Shown: one piece after another, positions 21,518-30,823 of the stretch
How positions within the stretch are numbered: the first letter of the stretch is position 1
Layout of the letters: each line of letters begins with the position of its first letter
DNA from: Paraburkholderia sprentiae WSM5005
GTDB taxonomy: Bacteria > Pseudomonadota > Gammaproteobacteria > Burkholderiales > Burkholderiaceae
NCBI RefSeq assembly: GCF_001865575.2
Contig: NZ_CP017561.2
Span: forward strand, 2,356,001 to 2,420,000
Direction: 5' to 3'
Length of the DNA stretch: 64,000 nucleotides
The notes under the pieces: model-generated
The model's input: only the letters and a program-made list of their open reading frames with translations
The model's database searches: none
What the model was told of the DNA's origin: nothing
Made by a program: the position numbers and the translations under genes

Positions 21518-23326
21518 CTACCGTATCACGCGTGCCACGCCGACACCACGGGGATCGCTGGCGGGCTCGGGCGTCGTGCCCTCCACGCGGATCATCTGCA
21601 CGTCGCCGCTGAAAGGCTGCTGCTCGGTCGTATAGCCAAGCGCCTTCAGTTGCGCGGCGAGCTCATCCGGCGCGGGACGGTACGGCTCGAAGTAGATCGT
21701 CTTTTGCGGCAGCAGTTGATGATGGAAACGCATCGCGGCGAGCGCGTCCGTCGGTGACATCTCGAAGTCGTAGAGGTTCGTCATCACCTGGAAGATCGTC
21801 GTCAGGATGCGCGAGCCGCCGGGCGTGCCGATCGCCAGCGCGATCTTGCCGTCCTTCAGCAGCAGCAGCGTCGGCGTCATCGACGAAATCGGGCGGCGGC
21901 CCGGCGCGATCGTGTTCGGCTCGGCATCGGCGGCGCCGGGTGTCGAGACCGCGCCGGGTGTCGAGGCTGGGCCGGTGCCTGACGGCTTGATCACGAAATC
22001 GTCCATCGCGTCGTTCAGCAGGAATCCGCCGCCGTCCACCACGACGCCCGAGCCGAAATCGCCGTTCAGCGTGTAGGTATTCGAGACCGCGTTGCCCCAC
22101 TTGTCGACCACCGAGAAATGCGTGGTTTGCGCCTTCTCGGTCGCCTCGGCGCCGTCGACAGCGGGCTTCACCGACTCGGCGCCGGGCGCGTCGTCGGCCT
22201 TGACTTCGGCCGCACGCTGCGCCAGGTAGGCGTCGTCGATCAGCTTCGCGGCCGGCACCGGCGAGGCGTCCGGGTCGGCGACGTAGCGCTGCCGGTCCGC
22301 GAATACGCGATCCTCGATCTGCGCGACCAGATGGATGTACGGCGCCGAATTCAACGCGAGGCCGTCGAACGCCGGCTGCACATCGGCCCGCATCTTCAGC
22401 ATCTGGATTAGCCCGATGCCGCCCGAGCTCGGCGGCGGCGCGGTGATCACGCGGTAGCCGTGCCAGTCGGCGGCGAGCGGCTCACGCCACAGCGCTTTGT
22501 ACTGGCGCAGATCCTGGCTGGTGATCAGACCGTGACCGTACATCTGCGAGGCGATCATGCTGGCGGTACGGCCCTCGTAGAACTCGCGGCCGCCGTCGCT
22601 CGCGATGCGCCCGAGCGTCTGCGCGAGCTCCGGCTGGCGCAGCGTCGCGCCCGCCTTCAGATTGGAGAAATAGGCCTCGAAATTGGTCTTGCCGGCGAAA
22701 TGCTTCGCGGCCGCATCGCGCCGCTGCTGCAGCCGCGAGTCGACCTGGAAGCCGTCGGTCGCGTAATGGATCGCGGGCGCGAGCACCTGCTTCCATTTGA
22801 GCTTGCCGAAGCGTCGTTGCGCTTCCCACATGCCATCGACGGTGCCCGGCACGGCCACCGCGCGATGACCGACCGTGCTCATGCCCGGCACCACGTTGCC
22901 CTTGTCGTCGAGGTACATGTCGTGGGTGGCCTGCTGCGGCGCGCGCTCGCGATAGTCGAGAAAATACGGTTTGCCGTCGACCAGCAGCGTCATGAAACCG
23001 CCGCCGCCGAGATTGCCGGCATCGGGCCGCGTGACGGCGAGCGTGAAGGCCATCGCGACCGCGGCATCGACCGCGTTGCCGCCTGCGGCGAAGATCTGCT
23101 GCGCGGTGTCGGCGCTGTAGCTATCCGGCGCGGCGACGGCCGATGCATCGAGCGCCGGCTTCGGCGGCGGCGTTTTCGCGGCGGCGGGCAACGGCGCAGC
23201 GACGTTCACGGCGAGCGCGGCAAACCACGCCGAAGCGAGCACGCGGCGGCTTCGGCAAAAACAACGGGCGCCAGCCAAAGCGCGGGCGAAAGGCGCGCGG
23301 AACGCGCCGTGTGTCGGGACAGACAT
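21518..23326 (-). CDS. ggt: Gamma-glutamyltranspeptidase, periplasmic
   Basis: 602-aa Ntn-hydrolase precursor. A signal-like stretch (WFAALAVNVAAPLPAAAKT) near residues 35-55 directs export. The proenzyme is cleaved before the nucleophile Thr in KAQTTHFSVVDKWGNAVS, giving large and small subunits. Oxyanion and substrate residues appear in NDAMDDF and in RRPISSMTPTLLLL. It hydrolyses glutathione and other gamma-glutamyl compounds. Between the Thr and the SSM motif is an unusual insert with the repeat STPGAVSTPGA. The start chosen follows GGAG by 9 nt; an ATG 30 nt upstream is also in frame. Confidence 0.92.
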   Translation of the reverse strand: MSVPTHGAFRAPFARALAGARCFCRSRRVLASAWFAALAVNVAAPLPAAAKTPPPKPALDASAVAAPDSYSADTAQQIFAAGGNAVDAAVAMAFTLAVTRPDAGNLGGGGFMTLLVDGKPYFLDYRERAPQQATHDMYLDDKGNVVPGMSTVGHRAVAVPGTVDGMWEAQRRFGKLKWKQVLAPAIHYATDGFQVDSRLQQRRDAAAKHFAGKTNFEAYFSNLKAGATLRQPELAQTLGRIASDGGREFYEGRTASMIASQMYGHGLITSQDLRQYKALWREPLAADWHGYRVITAPPPSSGGIGLIQMLKMRADVQPAFDGLALNSAPYIHLVAQIEDRVFADRQRYVADPDASPVPAAKLIDDAYLAQRAAEVKADDAPGAESVKPAVDGAEATEKAQTTHFSVVDKWGNAVSNTYTLNGDFGSGVVVDGGGFLLNDAMDDFVIKPSGTGPASTPGAVSTPGAADAEPNTIAPGRRPISSMTPTLLLLKDGKIALAIGTPGGSRILTTIFQVMTNLYDFEMSPTDALAAMRFHHQLLPQKTIYFEPYRPAPDELAAQLKALGYTTEQQPFSGDVQMIRVEGTTPEPASDPRGVGVARVIR

Positions 23327-23672
23327 CCGAGAAAACTCCGGCAACGAGGCGAGCATGGCGCACGAGCAGCAGAGCCTCGTGCAAGATGAAGGACAGTGTG
23401 GACGGCCCGGCCAGGCCCGCCCGCGCGAAGGCCCGGCACAGGCGCGCGGGCCGCGCGTAGCAGCGCATCCTAAGTGGCCGCGCTCGGCGCCGCCAACCCG
23501 TTTTACCTCCTGTTACAGCCCCGCGCGCTCACTGCGCTGACGGCGGCGCCCGCGCCCAAGCCGCCCCGCCGTTGGCTGCGCGCCGCAAGCGCCTGCCGCG
23601 AACGGACTCGTCAGGTAGAATTGACGGCTAAGCGGGCGCACTGCGCGCCCCCACGGACTCTCATCTTCTCGC
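23327..23672. other. Divergent intergenic region between ggt and glnS
   Basis: 346 nt with no credible gene; open frames here are GC-driven and resemble nothing I know. The part next to glnS contains TAGAAT (23616-23621), a possible -10 element about 50 nt before the glnS start, with no good -35 that I can see. GC-rich inverted stretches around 23540-23600 do not form a clear terminator. Confidence 0.5.
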
Positions 23673-25397
23673 ATGAACACCGAACGCAAAGACGCTGAAC
23701 GCAACGACGCGCCCGCGGCATCCAATTTCATCCGCAACATCATCGACGACGACAACCGCACCGGCAAATGGAGCCAGCGCGTCGAAACGCGCTTCCCGCC
23801 GGAGCCGAACGGCTATCTGCACATCGGTCACGCGAAGAGCATCTGCCTGAACTTCGGGGTCGCGCGCAGCTACGGCGGCGTGTGCCATCTGCGCTTCGAC
23901 GACACCAATCCGGAGAAGGAAAGCGTCGAGTACGTCGAGTCGATCATCGACTCGGTGCGCTGGCTCGGCTTCGATTGGGAAAAGGACCGTACGGAACATC
24001 TCTACTACGCGAGCGACTACTACGACAAGCTGTACGAGTTCGCCGAGTTGCTGATCCAGCGCGGCAAGGCGTACGTGGACAGCCAGTCGGCCGAGGAAAT
24101 CCGCGCCAACCGCGGCTCGGCCACCGAAGCCGGCACGCCGTCGCGTTTCCGCGAGCGTTCGGTCGAGGAAAACCTCGACCTGTTCCGCCGCATGAAGGCG
24201 GGCGAGTTCAAGGAAGGCGAGCACGTGCTGCGCGCGAAGATCGACATGTCGTCGCCGAACTTCAACATGCGCGACCCGGTCATCTACCGCATCCGCTTCG
24301 CGCATCACTACCGTACCGGCGACGCGTGGTGCGTGTACCCGATGTACGACTACACGCACTGCATCTCGGACGCGCTGGAAAACATCACGCATTCGCTGTG
24401 CACGCTCGAGTTCGAAGACCATCGCCCGCTCTACGACTGGATCCTCAACGAGCTGGCCGAAGCCGGCATCTTCACGCGTCCGCTGCCGCAGCAAATCGAG
24501 TTTTCGCGCCTGAACCTGACGTATGCGATCACCAGCAAGCGCAAACTGCTGCAACTCGTCAACGAGGGCCATGTGGAAGGCTGGGACGATCCGCGCATGC
24601 CGACCATCGTCGGCGTGCGCCGGCGCGGCTTCACACCGGAGTCGATCCGGCTGTTCTGCGAGCGCATCGGCGTGACCAAGGTCGACTCGTGGATCGACAT
24701 GAGCGTGTTGGAAGGTGCGCTACGCGACGATCTCGACGAGAAGGCACCCCGCATCGCCGCCGTGCTCGATCCGGTCAAGCTGATCATCGACAACTTCCCC
24801 GAAAACCTCACCGAGCCGTGCAGCGCGCCGGTGCACCCGCATCACCCTGAACAGGGCCTGCGCGAGTTCCCGATTTCGCGCGAGCTGTGGATCGAGCGCG
24901 AGGACTTTACGCAGACGCCGCCGAAGGGCTACTTCCGCCTGTTCCCAGGCAACAAGGTGCGCCTGCGCTACGGCTACGTGGTCGAATGCACGCACGCGGA
25001 CCAGGACGAGAACGGCAACGTCGTCGCGGTGCACTGCAACTACTTCCCGGACAGCAAATCGGGCACCGAAGGCGCGAACAACTACAAGGTCAAGGGCAAC
25101 ATCCACTGGGTCAGCGCGGCGGCCGCGTGCCCGGCCGAAGTGCGCATCTACGACCGGCTGTTCAAGGAACCGCAACCGGACGCCGGCGGACGCGACTTCC
25201 TCGAAGCGCTGAATCCGGACGCGAAGCGGGTGGTGCAGGCCTACCTCGAAACCGGCGCCCGCCATGCGCTGCCGGAGCAGCGCTATCAGTTCGAGCGACA
25301 CGGCTACTTCGTGGCCGACCGCGTCGATTCGAAGCCGGGTAAGCCGGTCTTCAACCGCATCGTCAGCCTGCGCGACAGTTGGGGCAAGCCGGCCTAA
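23673..25397 (+). CDS. glnS: Glutaminyl-tRNA synthetase
   Basis: 574-aa class I synthetase charging tRNA-Gln. The HIGH motif appears in PPEPNGYLHIGHAKS (about residue 45), with the family block LRFDDTNPEKE next. The KMSKS equivalent is AITSKRKLLQLV. The C-terminal anticodon-binding beta barrels occupy about residues 350-560. Glutamine-specific residues such as DPRMPTIVGVRRRGFTPE are present. Length is normal. Presence of glnS agrees with a beta- or gamma-proteobacterium. The binding-protein gene follows after about 100 nt. Confidence 0.97.
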   Translation: MNTERKDAERNDAPAASNFIRNIIDDDNRTGKWSQRVETRFPPEPNGYLHIGHAKSICLNFGVARSYGGVCHLRFDDTNPEKESVEYVESIIDSVRWLGFDWEKDRTEHLYYASDYYDKLYEFAELLIQRGKAYVDSQSAEEIRANRGSATEAGTPSRFRERSVEENLDLFRRMKAGEFKEGEHVLRAKIDMSSPNFNMRDPVIYRIRFAHHYRTGDAWCVYPMYDYTHCISDALENITHSLCTLEFEDHRPLYDWILNELAEAGIFTRPLPQQIEFSRLNLTYAITSKRKLLQLVNEGHVEGWDDPRMPTIVGVRRRGFTPESIRLFCERIGVTKVDSWIDMSVLEGALRDDLDEKAPRIAAVLDPVKLIIDNFPENLTEPCSAPVHPHHPEQGLREFPISRELWIEREDFTQTPPKGYFRLFPGNKVRLRYGYVVECTHADQDENGNVVAVHCNYFPDSKSGTEGANNYKVKGNIHWVSAAAACPAEVRIYDRLFKEPQPDAGGRDFLEALNPDAKRVVQAYLETGARHALPEQRYQFERHGYFVADRVDSKPGKPVFNRIVSLRDSWGKPA

Positions 25398-25501
25398 GCC
25401 AGCATTCGCGACCTCCTCGCGCGGCCTGTCCAGCCGGGTTGCGGGAGGTTCGATCGACACTCACTGCGCGCTCGCCTGGGCGCGCCGGTCCGGGAGGTCC
25501 G

Positions 25502-26491
25502 ATGAAGGTTGCAGACCGCCGCGGGGAAGGGTCTGAGGGCACGGTTCGCGTCCCAAGGGGCGCGCGCTTTTCACGCTTGCCGAGTCTGCTGCGCGCCATG
25601 CACAGCGTGCTGCTTGCGCTGGCCGCCTGCGGCCTGCTCACGTCCGCCGGCCGCGCCTGCGCGGATGAACTGACCGGCACGCTGAGAAAGATCCGCGACG
25701 ACGGCGTCGTCGTGCTCGGCGTGCGCGAGGCCTCGATCCCGTTCTCGTACTTCGACGGCAAGCGCACGGTCGGCTACTCGCAAACCATCGCGCTGCAAAT
25801 CGTCGATGAAATCAGGAAAACGCTCGGCACGTCGCAGCTGCGGGTTCACGAAGTCACGGTCACGTCGTCGAACCGCACGCCGATGCTGCTGAACAACCAG
25901 ATCGACCTCGAATGCGGCACGACCGCGCACACGGTCGAGCGCGAAAACGTCGCCGCGTTTTCGGACAGCTTTTTCCAGCACGCGGTGCGCATGGTCACGC
26001 GCAAGAGCAGCGGCATCACCGATTTCCCTGATCTGGCCGGCAAGCCGGTCGTGACGACCGCGGGCACGTCCGACGAGCGCCTGCTGCGCAGCCTCAACAC
26101 CGATAAGCAGTTGAACATGCGCATCATCAGCGCGCGCGACCACCAGGAAGCCTTCAATGCGATGAAGGAAGGCCATGCGGTGGCGTTCGTGATGGACGAG
26201 CCGATCGTCTACGGTTTAAAGGCGACCGACCCGCATCCGGACGATTTCATCGTGACGGGCGCGCCGCTCGGCTACGAGGTGTATGCGTGCATGTTCCGCA
26301 AAGGCGACGAGCCGTTTCGTGCGCTCGTGAATCGCGTGATCGCGCACTCGCAGACGTCCGGTGACGCCGAGCGTCTGTACCGTCGGTGGTTCACCCAGCC
26401 GATTCCGCCGCACGGCATCAACGTCAATTTCCCGCTGTCGGAGCAGAACCGCGCGTTGTTCGCGCATCCGAACGACCACGCGCTCGATTGA
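25502..26491 (+). CDS. Family 3 solute-binding protein (glutamate/aspartate GltI-like), orphan
   Basis: 329-aa periplasmic amino-acid-binding protein of the SBP_bac_3 family. The N-terminus has about 25 polar residues before a signal peptide (SVLLALAACGLLTSAGRACAD). The mature protein starts near DELTGTLRKIRDDGVVVLGVRE. DLECGTTAHTVERE and KPVVTTAGTSDERLL match GltI-type proteins. The start is the ATG after CCGGGAGGTCCG; a longer frame running back to 25379 overlaps the end of glnS and was rejected. No amino-acid permease or ATPase lies nearby, so it must work with distant gltJKL genes or as a sensor. Confidence 0.87.
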   Translation: MKVADRRGEGSEGTVRVPRGARFSRLPSLLRAMHSVLLALAACGLLTSAGRACADELTGTLRKIRDDGVVVLGVREASIPFSYFDGKRTVGYSQTIALQIVDEIRKTLGTSQLRVHEVTVTSSNRTPMLLNNQIDLECGTTAHTVERENVAAFSDSFFQHAVRMVTRKSSGITDFPDLAGKPVVTTAGTSDERLLRSLNTDKQLNMRIISARDHQEAFNAMKEGHAVAFVMDEPIVYGLKATDPHPDDFIVTGAPLGYEVYACMFRKGDEPFRALVNRVIAHSQTSGDAERLYRRWFTQPIPPHGINVNFPLSEQNRALFAHPNDHALD

Positions 26492-26507
26492 AGGCGGCGT
26501 GCGCCGT

Positions 26508-26957
26508 CTATAGCGAGCGGTGCAGTTGCGCGAGCGACAGCGTCGTCTCGAAGAGCCGCGTCAGACTGCGGCTCGCATAGCGCGGGATTTCGTCGATCGA
26601 CGCCCAGCGGTAGTCGTCCATTTCGGGAATCAGCGTGCCGTCCGAACGACGCGGAAACAGCGACGTGCAGGTGCACATGCTGAGGTCGAGCTCGTCAGCA
26701 CTCGCGCGCGCGGCGAACAGATGCAGGTCCTTGTCGCGCCGGTAGACGAACAGGCCGAGGTCTTTCAGACGATCGGCTTCGAGCGCGATGCCGGTTTCTT
26801 CGACCATCTCGCGCAGCGCGGTCACGTGCGGCGCCTCGCCGTCCTCGCCCTGTCCTTTCGGGATGTCCCAGTGCGTCGTTTCGGTCGCGTGCGCGAGCAG
26901 CACGCGTCCGTCGGGAGCGAGCAGCACGATCCCGCACGAGACGATTCGCGGGCTCAT
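26508..26957 (-). CDS. NUDIX hydrolase
   Basis: 149 aa, single NUDIX domain. The box is complete: GQGEDGEAPHVTALREMVEE followed by TGI. The N-terminus (SCGIVLLAPDGRVLLAHATE) and WDIPKGQGE resemble small (di)nucleoside polyphosphate or RNA-pyrophosphohydrolase NUDIX proteins, but substrate class cannot be fixed. It converges on the GltI-like gene with a 16-nt gap. The next minus-strand gene starts 46 nt after the NUDIX start in the upstream direction. Confidence 0.88.
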   Translation of the reverse strand: MSPRIVSCGIVLLAPDGRVLLAHATETTHWDIPKGQGEDGEAPHVTALREMVEETGIALEADRLKDLGLFVYRRDKDLHLFAARASADELDLSMCTCTSLFPRRSDGTLIPEMDDYRWASIDEIPRYASRSLTRLFETTLSLAQLHRSL

Positions 26958-27003
26958 CGTGCGGCCTCACCGCGTGCGCCGCTCTGGCCGCGCTCGCGCC
27001 TGC

Positions 27004-27387
27004 TCAACGCTTCTGCAGTTGCCAGGCGCCGCCTTCCTTGCAGAAGTTCGGGCGCAGGTTCATCGATTGCCCTTTCGCCCTGAGTACGACCGCGAGCGAG
27101 CGGCAGGTGCGTCCGCCTTGGGTCGAGGTGCTGTCCATCGAGATGGTCGCGTCGATCTTCACGCTATTGCCGGTGCCGTCGTTGACCCACGTGACGCTCT
27201 CGCCGTCCTTCCTGTCATTGAGCGCACTCATGACCGCATGCTTGATCGAGTCGTTGTCGCGCTGTCTCATGTAGCTGATCGGCGTGTCGCTCAGAAAGCC
27301 GAGGTTTGCCGCTTGCGCGCCGATCGCCGCGCCGAGCAGCAGGCTCGCGGCACTGAGGTGGAACAGCACACGGGTTCGCGTCGGCAT
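27004..27387 (-). CDS. Secreted protein of the RT0821/Lpp0805 surface-antigen family
   Basis: 127 aa. A signal peptide (FHLSAASLLLGAAIGAQA) ends near residue 26. The mature part has the pattern of the small surface-antigen domain: MRQRDNDSIKHAVMSALN, then DGESVTWVNDGTGNS, and two Cys residues in GGRTCRSLAV and PNFCKEGGAW that may form a disulfide. Relatives are outer-membrane or periplasmic proteins of unknown role. The ATG follows GAGGAGAGTCCTTC; the open frame runs 34 codons further upstream but has no signal. It is 109 nt downstream of the chemotaxis receptor stop on the same strand. Confidence 0.78.
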   Translation of the reverse strand: MPTRTRVLFHLSAASLLLGAAIGAQAANLGFLSDTPISYMRQRDNDSIKHAVMSALNDRKDGESVTWVNDGTGNSVKIDATISMDSTSTQGGRTCRSLAVVLRAKGQSMNLRPNFCKEGGAWQLQKR

Positions 27388-27495
27388 GAAGGACTCTCCT
27401 CGAAGTGTGCACGGCGCGGGTTGCCGCGCGGCGGCCTTTGATCCAGACCTCAAAAGCATAGCATGCACGCTTCGGCAGGCAGCGCCCATCGATGC

Positions 27496-29064
27496 TCATC
27501 CATGCGCGGCGGCCGTCCCCTGCAGGCGAAACATGTTGACCACATCGCGCAGCAGTTGCGCCTGCTCCTGCATCGACTGCGCGGCGGCCGCCGCCTGCTC
27601 GACCATCGCCGCGTTCTGCTGGGTGGTCTCGTCCATCTGCGCGATCGCGAGATTGACCTGCTCGATGCCGCGGCTCTGTTCGTCGGACGCGGCGGAGATT
27701 TCGCTGATCACGTCGGTCACCCGCTTCACCGCATCGACGAGCGATTCCATCGTGCAGCCCGCCTTCTCGACGAGCGCCTTGCCGCTGCCGACGCGCTCGA
27801 CCGAATCTTCGATCAGCGTCTTGATCTCCTTGGCCGCGTCGGCGCTGCGGCGCGCGAGGTTGCGCACTTCGCCCGCGACCACGGCGAAGCCGCGCCCCTC
27901 TTCGCCGGCGCGCGCGGCTTCGACGGCCGCGTTCAGCGCGAGGATGTTGGTCTGGAACGCGATGCCTTCTATCACGCCGATGATATCGACCACCCGCGCC
28001 GAACTCGCCGAGATACTCTGCATGTTCGCCACGACCTGCTGCACGGCCTCGCCGCCCTCGGCCGCGAGCCCGGACGCGGAGCGCGCCATGCGATTGGCCT
28101 GCAGTGCGTTGTCGGCGTTCTGCTTGACGGTGGCCGTCAGCTGCTCCATGCTCGCGGCCGTTTCGCCGAGCGACGAGGCCTGCTGTTCGGTGCGCGCCGA
28201 CAGATCGAGATTGCCCGCGGCGATTTCTTCCGCCGCGACCGTGATGGTTTCGGTGCCGCCGCGAATGCGCCGGATCGCGTCGGCGAGGCGGCTCTGCATG
28301 CGCTGCATGGCGAACAGCATGCTGTCCCGATCGTCGCCCGCGAGGGTGACGGGGCACGACAGATCGCCGTCGGCAATCGTCGCCGCGACGCTCGCCGCAT
28401 AGGTGGGTTCGCCGCCGAGGCTGCGCTTCACATTGCGGATGATGAGCACGAGCGCGATGGTGCTGAAGCTGCCGATCACCAGGATGGTCAGCAGATAGCG
28501 CAGCAGGTCGGCGCGGAACGCCGCGTTGATGTCGTTCACGTAGACGCCCGAAATCAGATACCAGTCCCACGCAGCAAAGCGTTTGACGAAGCTGATCTTC
28601 GGCACGCGCTCGTTGCTGCCGGCGAGGCGCCCCATGTAATCGACGAAGCCTTGGCCCCGCGCCTGGGCGACCTTGACCATCTCGACGAACAACAGCTTGC
28701 CGTCGCTGTCCGCGTAGTGAGACACGTCCTTGTTGCGTAGATCGGCAAGCATCGGATGCATGATCACGACCGGCGTAGCTGTCGACACGATTATGTAGCC
28801 GCTGCCCGGGTAGCGCATCGCGGACAGGCGCGCGAGCGCCTGCTGCCGCGCCAGTTCGGGCGTCAGCTCGTGCTGGTCGGCGCGCTGCGCATAGTCGGCG
28901 ACGATGCCGTACGCGCTCTCGACGACGTTTTGCACCGCCGACTTGCGCTCGGCGAGCATCGTCGCGCGTGATTGCCACGCGGCCCAGCCGCCGAGGCCGA
29001 GCAGGCCGAGCCACGTAATCAGCAGCGCGAGCCAGAGTTTGGTGTTGAGGCTGAGTCGGTTCAC
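27496..29064 (-). CDS. Methyl-accepting chemotaxis protein with single Cache sensor
   Basis: 522-aa inner-membrane chemoreceptor. TM1 is at about residues 8-29 ([21 protein letters not shown]), followed by a periplasmic single-Cache (sCache_2) domain ([23 protein letters not shown], broken by the family pattern), TM2 at about 188-210, HAMP, and a cytoplasmic signalling hairpin with the tip [20 protein letters not shown]. The start is GTG with GGAGAG 6 nt upstream; the longer frame (to 29169) has no such site. sCache_2 receptors often sense short carboxylates, but the ligand here is unknown. No che genes are adjacent, so it is a stand-alone receptor. No pentapeptide for CheR binding is seen at the C-terminus. 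Confidence 0.92.
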   Translation of the reverse strand: MNRLSLNTKLWLALLITWLGLLGLGGWAAWQSRATMLAERKSAVQNVVESAYGIVADYAQRADQHELTPELARQQALARLSAMRYPGSGYIIVSTATPVVIMHPMLADLRNKDVSHYADSDGKLLFVEMVKVAQARGQGFVDYMGRLAGSNERVPKISFVKRFAAWDWYLISGVYVNDINAAFRADLLRYLLTILVIGSFSTIALVLIIRNVKRSLGGEPTYAASVAATIADGDLSCPVTLAGDDRDSMLFAMQRMQSRLADAIRRIRGGTETITVAAEEIAAGNLDLSARTEQQASSLGETAASMEQLTATVKQNADNALQANRMARSASGLAAEGGEAVQQVVANMQSISASSARVVDIIGVIEGIAFQTNILALNAAVEAARAGEEGRGFAVVAGEVRNLARRSADAAKEIKTLIEDSVERVGSGKALVEKAGCTMESLVDAVKRVTDVISEISAASDEQSRGIEQVNLAIAQMDETTQQNAAMVEQAAAAAQSMQEQAQLLRDVVNMFRLQGTAAAHG

Positions 29065-29160
29065 GCGGGTCTCTCCATTGCGGCGCGTCAGACGGTTCTG
29101 TCGAATTAACGGCCTGGCGCGCGATTTCCTGAGTCGGGAAACTCCTGGAGTTCGAATGGC

Positions 29161-29201
29161 CAAAAACAAAAAAGGGTTACAGGTGCGAGACCTGTAACCC
29201 T
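29161..29201 (-). terminator. Intrinsic terminator of tRNA-Arg
   Basis: AGGGTTACAGGT (29173-29184) pairs perfectly with ACCTGTAACCCT (29190-29201) around a 5-nt loop. On the minus strand it is followed by a T-rich tail (complement of the A-rich run 29162-29173). It begins 11 nt after the tRNA 3' end. Confidence 0.92.
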
Positions 29202-29211
29202 TCGACGATTC

Positions 29212-29288
29212 TGGTACGGCAGGAGGGGCTCGAACCCCCGACCCTCGGCTTAGAAGGCCGATGCTCTATCCAGCTGAGCTACTGCCGT
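29212..29288 (-). tRNA. tRNA-Arg (anticodon TCT)
   Basis: 77 nt with encoded CCA (complement of 29212-29214). The acceptor stem ACGGCAG pairs with CTGCCGT. The D-arm contains AGCTCAGCTGGA, the anticodon loop reads CTTCTAA (anticodon TCT), and the T-arm contains GGTTCGAGCCC. All stems pair. It reads AGA codons, which are rare in GC-rich genomes. Confidence 0.97.
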
Positions 29289-29383
29289 ATGGATCGATAT
29301 CTGCGTGAAACCGGCACTGGCAACGAGCCGCCCGACTTCCCACAAACACAAATTTTAACTGAGCTGCAACCGACCGGGCCCGG

Positions 29384-29389
29384 ATTATA
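29384..29389 (-). promoter_or_regulatory. Probable -10 element for tRNA-Arg
   Basis: A consensus TATAAT on the minus strand, between the uppP stop and the tRNA. The matching -35 would be TCTGAG (29407-29412), which is poor. Transcription would start near 29377, about 90 nt before the mature tRNA 5' end. Confidence 0.45.
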
Positions 29390-29407
29390 ACCGATCGCCC
29401 GGCACGC

Positions 29408-30238
29408 TCAGACCGGCTGCGGATGCAGCAGGAACCAGCCGAGAAACACGATTCCCGCGATCGCGCAGTACGCGCCGAACGACGCGAGACGTCCGCGGCC
29501 TTCGAAGTAGCGCATCAGGAAACGCACGCTCAGGTACGCTGCGATCGCGGTCAGCACGCCGCCGAGCACCGCATCGGCGAGCTGGCTCGGCGCGTGAAGC
29601 AGCTTCGGCACTTCGAGCACGCCGGCCGCGAAAATGATCGGCGTGCCGAGCAGGAACGAAAACTCGGCGGCTTTCTCGGTGGTGAGGCCGGCCGCGTTGC
29701 CCGCGATCATCGTCAGACCGCTGCGCGAGAAACCCGGAATCAACGCGCCGATTTGCGCGAGGCCGACGAAGAACGCCTGCCGGAACGTCAGCTTTTCCGG
29801 CGCCTGATGCGCGCGCGCGCGCTGCAGGCGATCGCCGAACCACAACAGCACGCCGTTGACGATCAACGCAATCGCGACGATGCGCAGATCGTGGAAGATC
29901 GCCTCGAGGCGTTTTTCCAGCACGAGGCCGACCAGACCCGCCGGAATCGTACCGATGATCAGCGCCCACATCATGTGGCCATCGTCGTTGCGGCGGCCGC
30001 CGAGCGACGCGAAGAATCCGCGCACCAGCGCGTTCCAGCGCGCGCGGAAATACCACAGCAACGCGAACGCGGTGCCCAGATGCAGGGCGACGAGAAACGG
30101 CAGCAACTGCGGCGCATGCTTATCGATATGCATGCCGAACAGCGCCGGCACGAGCAGCGTGTGACCGAGGCTGCTCACCGGAAACAGTTCGGTCACGCCT
30201 TGCAGCACGCTCAAAAAAATCAGAAACGACAGGTTCAC
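29408..30238 (-). CDS. uppP: Undecaprenyl-diphosphatase (UppP/BacA family)
   Basis: 276-aa inner-membrane enzyme that recycles undecaprenyl pyrophosphate to the monophosphate carrier used for peptidoglycan and O-antigen. The two catalytic motifs are present: [18 protein letters not shown] at about residues 13-30, with the Glu and the SSxxH core, and [17 protein letters not shown] at about residue 170. Roughly eight hydrophobic segments are visible. Overexpression of this family gives bacitracin resistance. It is monocistronic; the 28-aa ORF lies 239 nt upstream on the same strand. Confidence 0.93.
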   Translation of the reverse strand: MNLSFLIFLSVLQGVTELFPVSSLGHTLLVPALFGMHIDKHAPQLLPFLVALHLGTAFALLWYFRARWNALVRGFFASLGGRRNDDGHMMWALIIGTIPAGLVGLVLEKRLEAIFHDLRIVAIALIVNGVLLWFGDRLQRARAHQAPEKLTFRQAFFVGLAQIGALIPGFSRSGLTMIAGNAAGLTTEKAAEFSFLLGTPIIFAAGVLEVPKLLHAPSQLADAVLGGVLTAIAAYLSVRFLMRYFEGRGRLASFGAYCAIAGIVFLGWFLLHPQPV

Positions 30239-30477
30239 GCGGCGGTCCTTTAAGGAAAGTGTCGGGGAACGAGGCGCCGCACAAAAAAGGAAGCCGGCGC
30301 GTCAAAGGCGCACCGATTATGCCTGGCTGCACACTCAGCGCCAAGCGGTTAGGCCACATTCGGGGAAATATTGACGCGCTGCGTCACAACTCGACACCGT
30401 TGTTACGCGAGAGCAAGAAAGCGTGCAACGGATTCGTCGCGCGCGTGCTGCAAACACCGGGAATGAGACCGGCGGGA

Positions 30478-30564
30478 TCAGCGTTTGAGCGAGTGGAAGA
30501 AGTAGTACGTGCTGGCCGTGAATATACCGAACAGGCCTACCGCCATTGCCATTGCGAGATCCAT
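30478..30564 (-). CDS. 28-aa single-pass membrane microprotein
   Basis: ATG at 30564, stop TGA at 30478-30480. A consensus Shine-Dalgarno AGGAGG stands 4 nt before the ATG, one of the strongest in the window. The product starts MDLAMAMAVGLFGIF, continues through an aromatic patch (TYYFF), and ends HSLKR: one short transmembrane helix with a positive C-terminal end, so N-out/C-in by the positive-inside rule. It resembles in size, not in sequence, small subunits such as KdpF or CydX. No transporter or oxidase genes are next to it; uppP lies 239 nt downstream on the same strand. I do not recognise a family. Confidence 0.62.
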   Translation of the reverse strand: MDLAMAMAVGLFGIFTASTYYFFHSLKR

Positions 30565-30823
30565 AATGCCTCCTGAGCCGTTTCGCCCGGGAGTCAGATT
30601 GACCGGACGCTCAGGCGGATTATCGGTAGGATTCGCGCTTTTCCGACACCCGCAATTTCCCGGGAAGGGTTTCCCCGTAGCGCAAAGCAGCGCAAAATCG
30701 CGGTTTCACGGCGCGCGACGCAGTCCTGGCGAATGGCGCGAAACGCCGCCTCGATGCAGACGCTGTGGCTGCCGCACAGGTCCGCTTGCGCCACCCTCAA
30801 CCTTCATCTCGCTACCTACCGAC

